This document shows, piece by piece, positions 9,101-15,781 of a DNA stretch of 40,400 nucleotides (the first letter of the stretch is position 1; each line of letters begins with the position of its first letter). The position numbers and the translations under genes were made by a program. The notes beneath the pieces are model-generated. The model saw nothing but the letters and a program-made list of their open reading frames with translations, searched no databases and was not told the origin of the DNA. Source of the DNA: Micrococcales bacterium 31B (lineage in GTDB: Bacteria > Actinomycetota > Actinomycetes > Actinomycetales > Dermabacteraceae); contig JAFFTF010000003.1 in NCBI GenBank assembly GCA_022803075.1, forward strand, positions 353,740-394,139, given 5' to 3'.

Positions 9101-11961
9101 CCGTCGCCATTGCCGTCGAGCAGCAGCGCGCCGAGGCAGTCGGGTGCCCAGTCGGTGGCGCAGCCGAGGTCGTGCTGAAAGCTGCCGACCACGGTGACGA
9201 CGGGGCCGCTCGCGCTCGACTGCGCCACGTGCGTCACCGGGTCGAAGTAGAAGCTGACGGGGCCGCCCGCGGTCGTGAACGAGTAGTTACCTCCGTTGGG
9301 TGTGCCGCCCGTGCCGTAGTTGACGTCCCACGACCCGTTGATGGCGACCTTGAACTCATAGTCGCCCGGAGCGAGCGTGAAGGTACCGGTGTAGATGCCG
9401 CCGGGGGCGAGGGTCAGTTTGATGCCCTCGCACGCGGGGTCCCAGTCGCCCGCGCAGCCCAGTTGGCTGTTGAAGCTGCCGGGCACGGTGACCATGCTGA
9501 CGGGAACCTCGGGCTCCTCGGCGGGGGTCAGCGTCACAGCATTGCCCACGGAGCCGTAGGTCGAGGCCGCCACGCGGTGCCCCGCGGCGTCGGTCGCCAC
9601 GGCGCGGTACTCGACGAGCGTGCCCGGGGCGAGGCTCGAAACGTCGTGGAACACGCGCGGGGTCGAATCTTCGGCCGTGCCGAGGGCGTGCCACGTGGTC
9701 TCCCCCGCCGTCCGCCAGGCGAAGCTGGTTTCGAGCCATTCGTCGCTGCTCGAGGTCGCCTGCACGGCGGATTGCCCGCTGAGCGCTCCACCCGCCTGCG
9801 GCAGGCTGAGGGTGAGGGTGGGCGCTTCGGCCGCGGCGGTCACGGCGCGGTCGGCGCGGTAGACGACGGCGCCAAGGGCCGGCACGGTCACGCTCGCCTG
9901 CGCGTCAGCATCGGACGCCACGGTGGCCGAGTCGCCATAGACCGGCGCGTAGGTTGCGCCCGCCGTGAGGGTTGTCAGCGAGACCGTCTTGGCCTGGTCC
10001 GAATTATTGACGGCAACCAGGTATTCGATCTTCTCGTCGCGGTCGACGCGGGAGAAGGCGTACACGCCCGGTCCGTCGTCGGCGTAGCGCTCGAATTGAG
10101 CGCCGGTGGCCAGCGCGGGGTGCGCGTCGCGGAGGTCGGAGAGCTGCTTGACCAGGCCGTACAGCGGCGCAGTGGCGTCGAAGCGGTCTTTGGAGCCCAC
10201 GGTCTCGCCCGATATGAGTTTCTGCTCGGTGTACTCGGCGGTCTGGCTCGCAAACATTGACTGGCGCGCCGATTGGTCGCCGCCGAGGCCCGCGAAGCCC
10301 TGCTCGTCGCCGTAGTAGACGACAGGCTGGCCGCGGGTGAGGAACATGAGTTCGTGCGCGAGCTCGTCTCGTTGCACGGGGTTCGTGGCGTTCTGCAAGA
10401 AGTAGCCCACTCGGCCCATGTCGTGATTGCCGAGGAAGGTCGGCAGCGAGGCCGCGGACTTCTCGGGGGTGGTGTAGCGGTCGTCGTTGGCGAAGAGCCC
10501 TTGCAGGGCCTTGGCCGAGTTGCCGGAGGCGTAGCCCGTTGCCGCCGATTGGAACCCGAAGTCGAGCACGCTACTCATGTCGCTGTTGCGCACGTAGGGC
10601 GACAGGTTCGCGGCGTTCGCGTCGTAGACCTCGCCGAACATGAAGAAGTCGGTCTTGCCCTGCGCGTGGGCGTGGTCCATGATTTGCTGCGACCAGGTCT
10701 CCCAGAACTCGGGGTTGACGTGCTTGACGGTGTCGATGCGGAACCCGTCGATGCCGAAGTCGACCCACTGCTTGTACACGTCGACGAAGCCCTGCACGAC
10801 CCGCGGGTCTTCGGTCATGAGGTCGTCGAGGCCGCTGAAGTCGCCGTAGGTGACCGATTCGCCCTCCCACGTCGAATCGCCCCGGTTGTGGTAGAGCGTC
10901 GTGTCGTTCAGCCACGCGGGGGTCTTGACCACGTCGGGGTTCGCGACGGGGGTATACGGGAACGAGGTTTCGGGGTTGAGCGCGGGGAACGCGGGGTCGC
11001 CCGCGACGTCGGCGGGGTCAAAGGGGTTGCCGCTCGCGTCGGTGTAGGGCCGCGTGGCCTGGTCGATGTACGCGGTGCTGCCCTCGGCGTAGCTGATGCC
11101 GTCGGCGGTGTGGTTGGTGATGATGTCGAAGTACACCTTGATGCCGCGGGCGTGGGCGTCGGCGATGAGGCCCGCGAGTTCCTCGTTGGTGCCAAGGTGC
11201 GGGTCGATCTGGGTGAAATCGGTGATCCAGTAGCCGTGGTATCCGGCGCTCGCGTTGTCCCCCTCGCCCTGCACGGGGCGGTTCACGAAGCTGGGGGTGA
11301 GCCAGATCGCGGTGGTGCCGAGCCCCTCGATGTAGTCGAGCTGCGAACGCACGCCCGCAATGTCGCCGCCCTGGTAGAAGCCCTTGCTGGTGGGGTCGAA
11401 GCCCGTCGCGAGACGGTCGCCGGTGAGGCCGCCCTGGTCATTGCTGCGGTCGCCGTTGGCGAACCGGTCGGTCATCACAAAGTAGAAGCGTTCGTCGCCG
11501 CCGGCCTGCCGCACGGGCGGTGCCACGAGGGCCGCGTCGGCGTCCGAATAGGCCCCGGGCTGATCGGTGACCTCGACGGCGACGCGCCGCAGAGTCTCGT
11601 CGAACGTGAAGCGCAGGGTTGCGGGGCCCGCGATGGCGAGGGGAATGTTCGCGGCGCCGCCGTCGAGGCCGACGGTCGAGTCGGTGGTGCCGTCGAGGGC
11701 AACCTTGTACTCGTAGCTGCCCGCGGGCACCGTAAACTCGGCGGAGTATTGGCCGGGGGTCGGGGTGGACGCCAGGGTGGTGGCCTGGCAGGCCGGGTCC
11801 CAGTCGGCCGCGCAACCGAGTTCGGTCTGCAAGCTGCCGTAGAGAACCACGCTGTGGTCGGCGGCTGCGGCGGGGCTAGTGGCTCCGGTGAGGCCCGCGG
11901 CGGTCAGCGCGAGCGCTGACAGTGCCGTGAGGGCGCGGCGGAGTGAGGGTTTGCGATACAC
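6157..11961 (-). CDS. Secreted bifunctional alpha-amylase/pullulanase (amylopullulanase)
   Basis: 1934 aa extracellular enzyme for starch, glycogen or pullulan. A signal peptide (VYRKPSLRRA start, then a hydrophobic core) is cleaved near residue 34. Domain order: X25-like module 38-134; GH13 alpha-amylase 155-705 with DIITNH 279-284, nucleophile D410 in DGFRID, acid/base E444 and D514 in GNHD; an Ig-like stretch 712-815; X25-like modules 825-915 and 922-1018; a CBM48 region near 1150-1225; a pullulanase GH13 domain with YNWGYDP 1374-1380, D1420 and H1425, nucleophile D1493, acid/base E1530 and D1664 in DAHDNE. The tail is Gly/Lys-rich with Cys 1906 and 1930. All six catalytic acids are present, so both domains should be active: alpha-1,4 and alpha-1,6 cleavage. 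The layout resembles Bifidobacterium ApuB. GTG 11961 has GGAG 5 nt upstream; extension to 12285 would read through a tRNA. Confidence 0.93.
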   Translation of the reverse strand: MYRKPSLRRALTALSALALTAAGLTGATSPAAAADHSVVLYGSLQTELGCAADWDPACQATTLASTPTPGQYSAEFTVPAGSYEYKVALDGTTDSTVGLDGGAANIPLAIAGPATLRFTFDETLRRVAVEVTDQPGAYSDADAALVAPPVRQAGGDERFYFVMTDRFANGDRSNDQGGLTGDRLATGFDPTSKGFYQGGDIAGVRSQLDYIEGLGTTAIWLTPSFVNRPVQGEGDNASAGYHGYWITDFTQIDPHLGTNEELAGLIADAHARGIKVYFDIITNHTADGISYAEGSTAYIDQATRPYTDASGNPFDPADVAGDPAFPALNPETSFPYTPVANPDVVKTPAWLNDTTLYHNRGDSTWEGESVTYGDFSGLDDLMTEDPRVVQGFVDVYKQWVDFGIDGFRIDTVKHVNPEFWETWSQQIMDHAHAQGKTDFFMFGEVYDANAANLSPYVRNSDMSSVLDFGFQSAATGYASGNSAKALQGLFANDDRYTTPEKSAASLPTFLGNHDMGRVGYFLQNATNPVQRDELAHELMFLTRGQPVVYYGDEQGFAGLGGDQSARQSMFASQTAEYTEQKLISGETVGSKDRFDATAPLYGLVKQLSDLRDAHPALATGAQFERYADDGPGVYAFSRVDRDEKIEYLVAVNNSDQAKTVSLTTLTAGATYAPVYGDSATVASDADAQASVTVPALGAVVYRADRAVTAAAEAPTLTLSLPQAGGALSGQSAVQATSSSDEWLETSFAWRTAGETTWHALGTAEDSTPRVFHDVSSLAPGTLVEYRAVATDAAGHRVAASTYGSVGNAVTLTPAEEPEVPVSMVTVPGSFNSQLGCAGDWDPACEGIKLTLAPGGIYTGTFTLAPGDYEFKVAINGSWDVNYGTGGTPNGGNYSFTTAGGPVSFYFDPVTHVAQSSASGPVVTVVGSFQHDLGCATDWAPDCLGALLLDGNGDGVYEFTTDKIAAGSYEAKVTHGLSWDENYGAGGAPGGDNIAFSVADGKPVTFTYTLATHVLEIVAADPPLAGTGEERAHWIDAHTIAWPSDLGAPSGAAYALYASPDASLAQADGQVTGGTPVALSVIDGGLTAAQKAAFPALASYTALRVEGVDAASLLTGQLAVAQTAADGTLAAVTGVQIPGVLDDLYAASVQNAKLGVTFTKGAPTFRLWAPTAQAVSLLTWEPGATGEPARHAATRDAASGTWSAAGGTDLVGDEYLWEVTVYAPSTGAIETNLVTDPYSVALTLNSTRSVVVDLNDKKWAPKQWAKTPAPTVKQAVDRSIYELHIRDFSIGDPKVPAAERGTYTAFTRDGNGTAQLKQLAAAGITTVHLLPSFDISSIEEDRAAQATPACDLPALPPASPEQQACVGAAAAKDGYNWGYDPYHYSVPEGSYAVDPRGGARTAEFRSMVGALHGMGLQVVLDEVFNHTSASGQADHSVLDKVVPGYYQRLNAAGNVETSTCCQNVATEHKVAQKLMVDSVVLWATQYKVDGFRFDLMGHHSVENMLAIRAALDQLTLARDGVDGKQIYLYGEGWNFGEVANNALFTQATQGQLGGTGIGTFNDRLRDAVHGGSPVDASTLQDQGFGTGLATDPNGTGSNGTSAEELAELGHKTDLIKVGLAGNLRAYSFVTSDGTVKRGDQLDYNGAPAGYADQPDEVINYVDAHDNETLFDTGMLKLPADTPMADRVRMNTLSLATVTLSQSVSFWHAGTELLRSKSLDRNSYDSGDWFNRVDWTGQQSTFGSGLPPAADNQEKWPVMTSLLENPANKPTAADMASAEAGALDLLKIRKDVDLLTLGSADLIEQKVTFPTSTAPGSLVMLIDDTVGADVDPELKGALVVFNASPEPLTTSVAALAGRQFALHPVQAQGADAVVRQSAFQAGAGTVTVPARTVAVFVEPQKATPGGTCVEKPGKGNAFGWGKGKGNPHPKPCGRPE

Positions 11962-12040
11962 ACGTGCTCCAGGGGGTGACGATTGCCTGCGTTGGCGAAT
12001 GACTGGACGGTGCCCGAAAAATTGGACGGGGGCATGGGCG

Positions 12041-12070
12041 AGACTAACAACACATGCGATAGTCATGCAA
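12041..12070 (-). promoter_or_regulatory. Candidate promoter of the pullulanase gene
   Basis: On the minus strand a -35 TTGCAT (12065-12070) and a -10 TAGTCT (12041-12046) are 18 nt apart, about 80 nt upstream of the GTG start. The -35 overlaps the palindromic operator at 12066-12079, which would let a repressor block RNA polymerase. Confidence 0.45.
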
Positions 12071-12079
12071 GCGCTTTCA
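12066..12079. promoter_or_regulatory. LacI-family (cre/MalR-like) operator upstream of the pullulanase gene
   Basis: TGCAAGCGCTTTCA is a near-perfect palindrome fitting the LacI/GalR-family pattern TGNAANCGNTNNCA with the central CG. In actinobacteria such sites are bound by MalR-type or other sugar-responsive LacI repressors. Its place over the -35 suggests maltose/starch-dependent control of the pullulanase. No LacI regulator gene is in the window. Confidence 0.7.
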
Positions 12080-12198
12080 TGGCAAATTTTTGCCCTCTGG
12101 ACGCCATTCGGGCCGCGTTCCAGCGCCTCCCACGTGGGCCGGGCCACGCGCGCGCGTCTCAACCCCCAGGCCGATTCGTGAACGAGTCGCAGATCGGG

Positions 12199-12204
12199 TA
12201 GAGT
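12199..12204 (+). promoter_or_regulatory. Probable -10 box of the tRNA-Pro(CGG) promoter
   Basis: TAGAGT lies 12 nt before the tRNA 5' end. The -35 region (TTCGTG) is weak. Confidence 0.4.
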
Positions 12205-12215
12205 ACCAGCGAGCC

Positions 12216-12290
<75 letters not shown>

Positions 12291-12296
12291 CGTCAA

Positions 12297-12339
12297 AAAT
12301 AGGGCCCTGGCCAGCAGAAATGCCGCCAGGGCCCTATTT
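12297..12339. terminator. Bidirectional terminator after tRNA-Pro(CGG)
   Basis: Perfect 15-bp arms AAATAGGGCCCTGGC (12297-12311) and GCCAGGGCCCTATTT (12325-12339) around a 13-nt loop. ATTT at one side and AAAAAT at the other give U-runs in both directions. It serves the rightward tRNA and the leftward gene ending at 12396. Confidence 0.85.
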
Positions 12340-12395
12340 CTATGCGCATCTCACGCGGCCCGTTGCGAGCCCAAATTCCCGGGGCCGCGCGCCGC

Positions 12396-13094
12396 TTACC
12401 AGGCGGGCAGGGTGGGCAGCTCGCCCTCCGCCTCCACGTGTGCCGTCTCGCCACGTGCCAGCCATTCGAGCATGCCCTCGCGGTCCGAGAACACGCGCAG
12501 CGCGCCGTCCCCAATCACCCACTCATCGCGCTCTTCGGTCACCAACGTCAGCCCCGGAGCGTCCTTCGCCCGCATCGTGCGCACGGCAGCCTCGAGGGCG
12601 TTCAGCACCGAGTCGGGGTCGGCTTCTTCGATGGTCCACGCGGTGTCGAGGTCGTGATGGTGCACGACGATCTCGGCGACACGCAGACCCACGATCTCGG
12701 TCGCGGGAATCTGCTTGCCGTGAATATTTACGACGTCGACCGTGAGGTCGCCCGAAAGCCGGGTCGCGTTCTCGGCGAAGTACTCCGCGGCCTCGCGCAG
12801 GGCGGCGAGCAGTTCGAGCCGCGGCAGCGATGCCAACTGCGCAATCTCACGCACCCTCGCCTCGCTCGACGCGTACAGCTGCTGCTCCTCGCCCGTGACG
12901 GCCCAGTCGATCAGCTTCACGAGGGTGCGCCCATTCGAGGCGAGGTGGGCGATCACGTCGGCGCGGGTCCACCCCTGACACAGGGATGGCGCGGTCATCT
13001 CGTTGTCGGCGAGCGATTCGACGGTCGCCATGAGCATGTCGGTTTCGCGGGCGAGGCGGGCAAGGTCTGAATGCAAACGTGCGGCAGTAATCAT
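12396..13094 (-). CDS. Mycothiol-dependent maleylpyruvate isomerase-family protein (DinB-like fold)
   Basis: 232 aa. The N-terminal domain matches the MDMPI family: SLCQGWTRADVIAHLASNGR, and the metal-binding triad of the C. glutamicum enzyme (His, Glu, His) is present as H50, E141 and H145 in RVAEIVVHHHDLD. Such proteins use a divalent metal and often mycothiol. True maleylpyruvate isomerase acts in gentisate degradation, but no gentisate genes are here, so the substrate is unknown; many paralogues are thought to be thiol S-transferases. ATG 13094 (MITAARL) is chosen because the domain starts there and TACAGT lies exactly 6 nt upstream, indicating a leaderless mRNA. The longer frame to 13205 is not conserved. 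Confidence 0.83.
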   Translation of the reverse strand: MITAARLHSDLARLARETDMLMATVESLADNEMTAPSLCQGWTRADVIAHLASNGRTLVKLIDWAVTGEEQQLYASSEARVREIAQLASLPRLELLAALREAAEYFAENATRLSGDLTVDVVNIHGKQIPATEIVGLRVAEIVVHHHDLDTAWTIEEADPDSVLNALEAAVRTMRAKDAPGLTLVTEERDEWVIGDGALRVFSDREGMLEWLARGETAHVEAEGELPTLPAW

Positions 13095-13380
13095 GCTGTC
13101 ACTGTAGCCAGTCAGACCGGGCCGCACCTGCATACGAGCGCACCGCCCACAGCAATTCCGGGTCTCTCTCGCGGGGCCAGAGTTACCTGCGGTTTTGAGT
13201 GCCAAAGCGCCACCCGGCGTCCGATTTACGACCCTTTAAGACGCTGCCAATATGAATCACCCCCGGGCGGCATCCCGGACATTCCCCTCATATGTCGCCC
13301 TCCACAACGCTGGCACACTGGCACTTACGGGACATTTCAGCCCCGGTCGCTCCCCATGCACCGTCAGAGAGGACAGGCAC
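13095..13380. other. 286-nt divergent intergenic region upstream of the benzoate permease
   Basis: It holds the leaderless -10 of the leftward gene and must hold the permease promoter, for which no convincing -35/-10 pair is seen. TGGCAC occurs twice 8 nt apart near 13313-13326. The permease frame is open back to 13252, but the extension shows no family similarity. Confidence 0.4.
13101..13106 (-). promoter_or_regulatory. -10 box of a probable leaderless promoter (MDMPI-family gene)
   Basis: Minus-strand TACAGT, 6-nt spacer, then the ATG at 13094. There is no Shine-Dalgarno. Confidence 0.55.
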
Positions 13381-14772
13381 ATGGCAACCACCCCACTCAC
13401 CGTCACCCCAGACCCCCGCACGGAGAGGCGCACGGCCGCCTGGGTCGCATTCGTCATCTGCGTGGCCCTCCTGTTCGACGGCTACGACCTGGTCATCTAC
13501 GGCACCGTGCTGCCCGGACTCCTCGAAGACCCCAGCCAGATTGGCGCCGTGGACGCCGCGACCGCCGGCCTGCTCGGTTCGTGGGCGCTCGCGGGCGTGC
13601 TGCTGGGCTCGCTCGTCTGCGGTGCCATCGGTGATTATTTCGGACGCCGCCGGCTGGTCCTGCTCGGTATCGCCTGGTTTTCAGTGGGCATGTTTGTCAC
13701 CGCCCTCACCACGTCCGTGACGGCCTTCGGCACGATGCGCTTCGTCACCGGTCTCGGTCTCGGCATCGTGCTCGCGAGCGCGGGCGCCACCATGGCCGAG
13801 TTCGCACCCGCGGGCCGCCGCCAGTTCTACAACGCCATCGTCTACAGCGGCATCCCCGCGGGCGGCGTCTTCGCCTCCATCATGGGAATCCTGCTGCTCT
13901 CCGACATCGGTTGGCGCGGCCTGTTCATGCTCGGCGCGCTGCCCCTCGTGATCCTGCTGCCCATCGCGTGGTTCAAACTGCCCGAGTCGCCCCGCTGGCT
14001 GTTCTCGCGCGGCCGCCACGACGAGGCCCTGGCCGCGTCCGCCCGCACGGGGGTCTCGCTCACCGAAGAGCTCACCCCCGCCGCGGCGGCAGCCAAGACC
14101 GACCCCGCGCCCGCCCGCACCGGGTTCGCCGCCGTGTTCTCGCGCCAGTTTGCGCTCGCCTCTATCCTGCTTGGCCTCATGTCGTTCTCGGGGCTCCTGC
14201 TCACCTATGGGCTTAACACGTGGCTGCCGAAGATCATGGAGGGCTACGGCTACGGCCGCCAATACGCCCTGTTCTTCCCCCTTGCGCTCAACCTCGGCGC
14301 AGTGCTCGGCGGCCTCGTGCTGTCGCGCTTCGCCGACCGGCGCGGCCCGCAGCGCGTCATCGCGACCACGTTCGTGCTGGCCACGCTAACCCTCGCGCTC
14401 ATGACATTCGAGTTCCCGCTCCCCCTGCTCTTCACGTTCATCGCACTCGCGGGTGTCGGCACCCTGGGAACCCAGGTGCTGATCTACGGCTTTCAGTCGA
14501 ATTACTACCCGACCAGCGCGCGGGCGGCCGGCGTGGCCTGGTGCGCAAGCGTCGGACGCTTCGGTGGCATCCTTGGCCCCATCATCGGCGGCTGGCTCGC
14601 TGCTGCCGGCATTGGCGGCGGAATGGCGTTCTACATTTTCGGTGCGGTCGCGCTCGTGGGGGCCATCGTCACGGTTGTGGTACCGCGGCAACGCGGGGGC
14701 GCCACCACGTCGTCGGCTACCACGCCACAGCTCTCGGCTCCCGCGCGCGGGTTCGCACCGAGCGATTCATAA
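13381..14772 (+). CDS. benK: MFS transporter, aromatic acid:H+ symporter (AAHS) family, probable benzoate permease
   Basis: 463 aa with about 12 membrane helices. The AAHS signature DGYD is at residues 33-36 in LLFDGYDLVIYGTVLPGLL, and the loop 2-3 motif reads GDYFGRRR. A second-half loop motif is RFADRRGP. AAHS proteins (BenK, PcaK) carry benzoate, 4-hydroxybenzoate or protocatechuate with protons across the inner membrane. The ben and cat genes nearby make benzoate the likely substrate. ATG 13381 is preceded by GAGAGGAC at Shine-Dalgarno distance. The LysR gene follows on the same strand after 79 nt. Confidence 0.85.
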   Translation: MATTPLTVTPDPRTERRTAAWVAFVICVALLFDGYDLVIYGTVLPGLLEDPSQIGAVDAATAGLLGSWALAGVLLGSLVCGAIGDYFGRRRLVLLGIAWFSVGMFVTALTTSVTAFGTMRFVTGLGLGIVLASAGATMAEFAPAGRRQFYNAIVYSGIPAGGVFASIMGILLLSDIGWRGLFMLGALPLVILLPIAWFKLPESPRWLFSRGRHDEALAASARTGVSLTEELTPAAAAAKTDPAPARTGFAAVFSRQFALASILLGLMSFSGLLLTYGLNTWLPKIMEGYGYGRQYALFFPLALNLGAVLGGLVLSRFADRRGPQRVIATTFVLATLTLALMTFEFPLPLLFTFIALAGVGTLGTQVLIYGFQSNYYPTSARAAGVAWCASVGRFGGILGPIIGGWLAAAGIGGGMAFYIFGAVALVGAIVTVVVPRQRGGATTSSATTPQLSAPARGFAPSDS

Positions 14773-14797
14773 CAATCTCGGTGTAAGTCTGCCCCTT

Positions 14798-14803
14798 TAT
14801 AGT
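14798..14803 (+). promoter_or_regulatory. Possible -10 box upstream of the LysR gene
   Basis: TATAGT is a near-consensus -10 about 49 nt before the GTG start, but no -35 is seen at 17-18 nt. The palindrome GATTAATC lies at 14815-14822 just after it and could be part of an autoregulatory site. Confidence 0.35.
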
Positions 14804-14851
14804 GGTCTGTGAAGATTAATCACGCACAGATCAGGCAGGAGGCGACCATCC

Positions 14852-15781
14852 GTGGAGATCCGCCAGTTGACATACTTCATCGCCGTCGCCGAAGAACGGC
14901 ACTTCGGGCGCGCGGCGAAGCGCCTCCACATGGCGCAGCCGCCGCTATCTCAGCAGATTCGGCAACTCGAAGAACAACTCGGCGTGCAACTCCTAAATCG
15001 CACGACACGCAAGGTTGAACTCACGGCGGCGGGCCAAGAACTCCTCGAACGCGGCAGGCAAATAGTGAACGCCGTCGCCACCCTCCGCGCCGACGTGTAC
15101 CAGGTGGGCCAGGGCGCCACGGGCGTGCTCCGCGTGGGGTTTTCAGGTTCGGCGACCTACGGCGTGATGCCGTCCATCGTGCGGCGGGCCAAGAGCGTGC
15201 TGCCGGGGCTCTCGATCGACCTGCACGGCGAGATGCTCACCCCCACGATGGAGGCCGGGCTGCGCCAGGGCACCCTGGACGCCGCGCTGCTGCGGCCTCC
15301 CCTCGCGTCCAACGACATTGAATACCGCATCGTCAAGCGTGAACCCCTCATCGTGGCCCTGCCGAGCTTCAGCCCCCTCGCGGTCGGCAGGCCGGTCGCG
15401 TGTCACGAACTGCAAGATCACGAGTTCATCGCGTACCCGCCCGAATCGGTGCTGTACCGGACGACCGCCGCACTGTGTCGGCACGCGGGTTTCCAACCGC
15501 GCATCTCGCAGGTGCTCGGCGAGACCTCCACCATGCTCTCCTTCGTCGCCGCGGGCGGAGGCATCGCCCTGGTGCCCGCGAGCATTCGGGCGCTGCAGCT
15601 TGAGGGCGTGTTCTATCGCGATCTCGAAGACTCCCCCGAGGTCGAATTGGCCTGCGCGTGGAGGCGCGACGATCGCTCGGCGCTGCTGCAGAGTTTTCTC
15701 TCCGTCGTCGCATCGGTCACGACGGGTGAGCACACCACGTCGCACCAGCCCTGGGGCGACCCGAGTCCGCCTGCTGGCTGA
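14852..15781 (+). CDS. LysR-family transcriptional regulator (BenM/CatR-like)
   Basis: 309 aa. The N-terminal winged helix-turn-helix (residues 1-60) is classic: MEIRQLTYFIAVAEERHFGR, then LHMAQPPLSQQIRQLEEQLG, NRTTRKVELTAAG. A type 2 periplasmic-binding-like effector domain follows from about residue 90. The closest recognisable style is the CatR/BenM/CatM group that senses cis,cis-muconate or benzoate. Its position in the ben-cat cluster fits this, but the effector is an inference. GTG 14852 has AGGAGG at 14837-14842. The stop abuts the stop of the converging benR gene with no base between them. Confidence 0.85.
   Translation: MEIRQLTYFIAVAEERHFGRAAKRLHMAQPPLSQQIRQLEEQLGVQLLNRTTRKVELTAAGQELLERGRQIVNAVATLRADVYQVGQGATGVLRVGFSGSATYGVMPSIVRRAKSVLPGLSIDLHGEMLTPTMEAGLRQGTLDAALLRPPLASNDIEYRIVKREPLIVALPSFSPLAVGRPVACHELQDHEFIAYPPESVLYRTTAALCRHAGFQPRISQVLGETSTMLSFVAAGGGIALVPASIRALQLEGVFYRDLEDSPEVELACAWRRDDRSALLQSFLSVVASVTTGEHTTSHQPWGDPSPPAG

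Noticed and set aside
10273-11919. Long plus-strand frame of about 548 codons
   Set aside because: Antisense shadow of the amylase domain; low-complexity Val/Gly/Arg composition and no recognisable domain.
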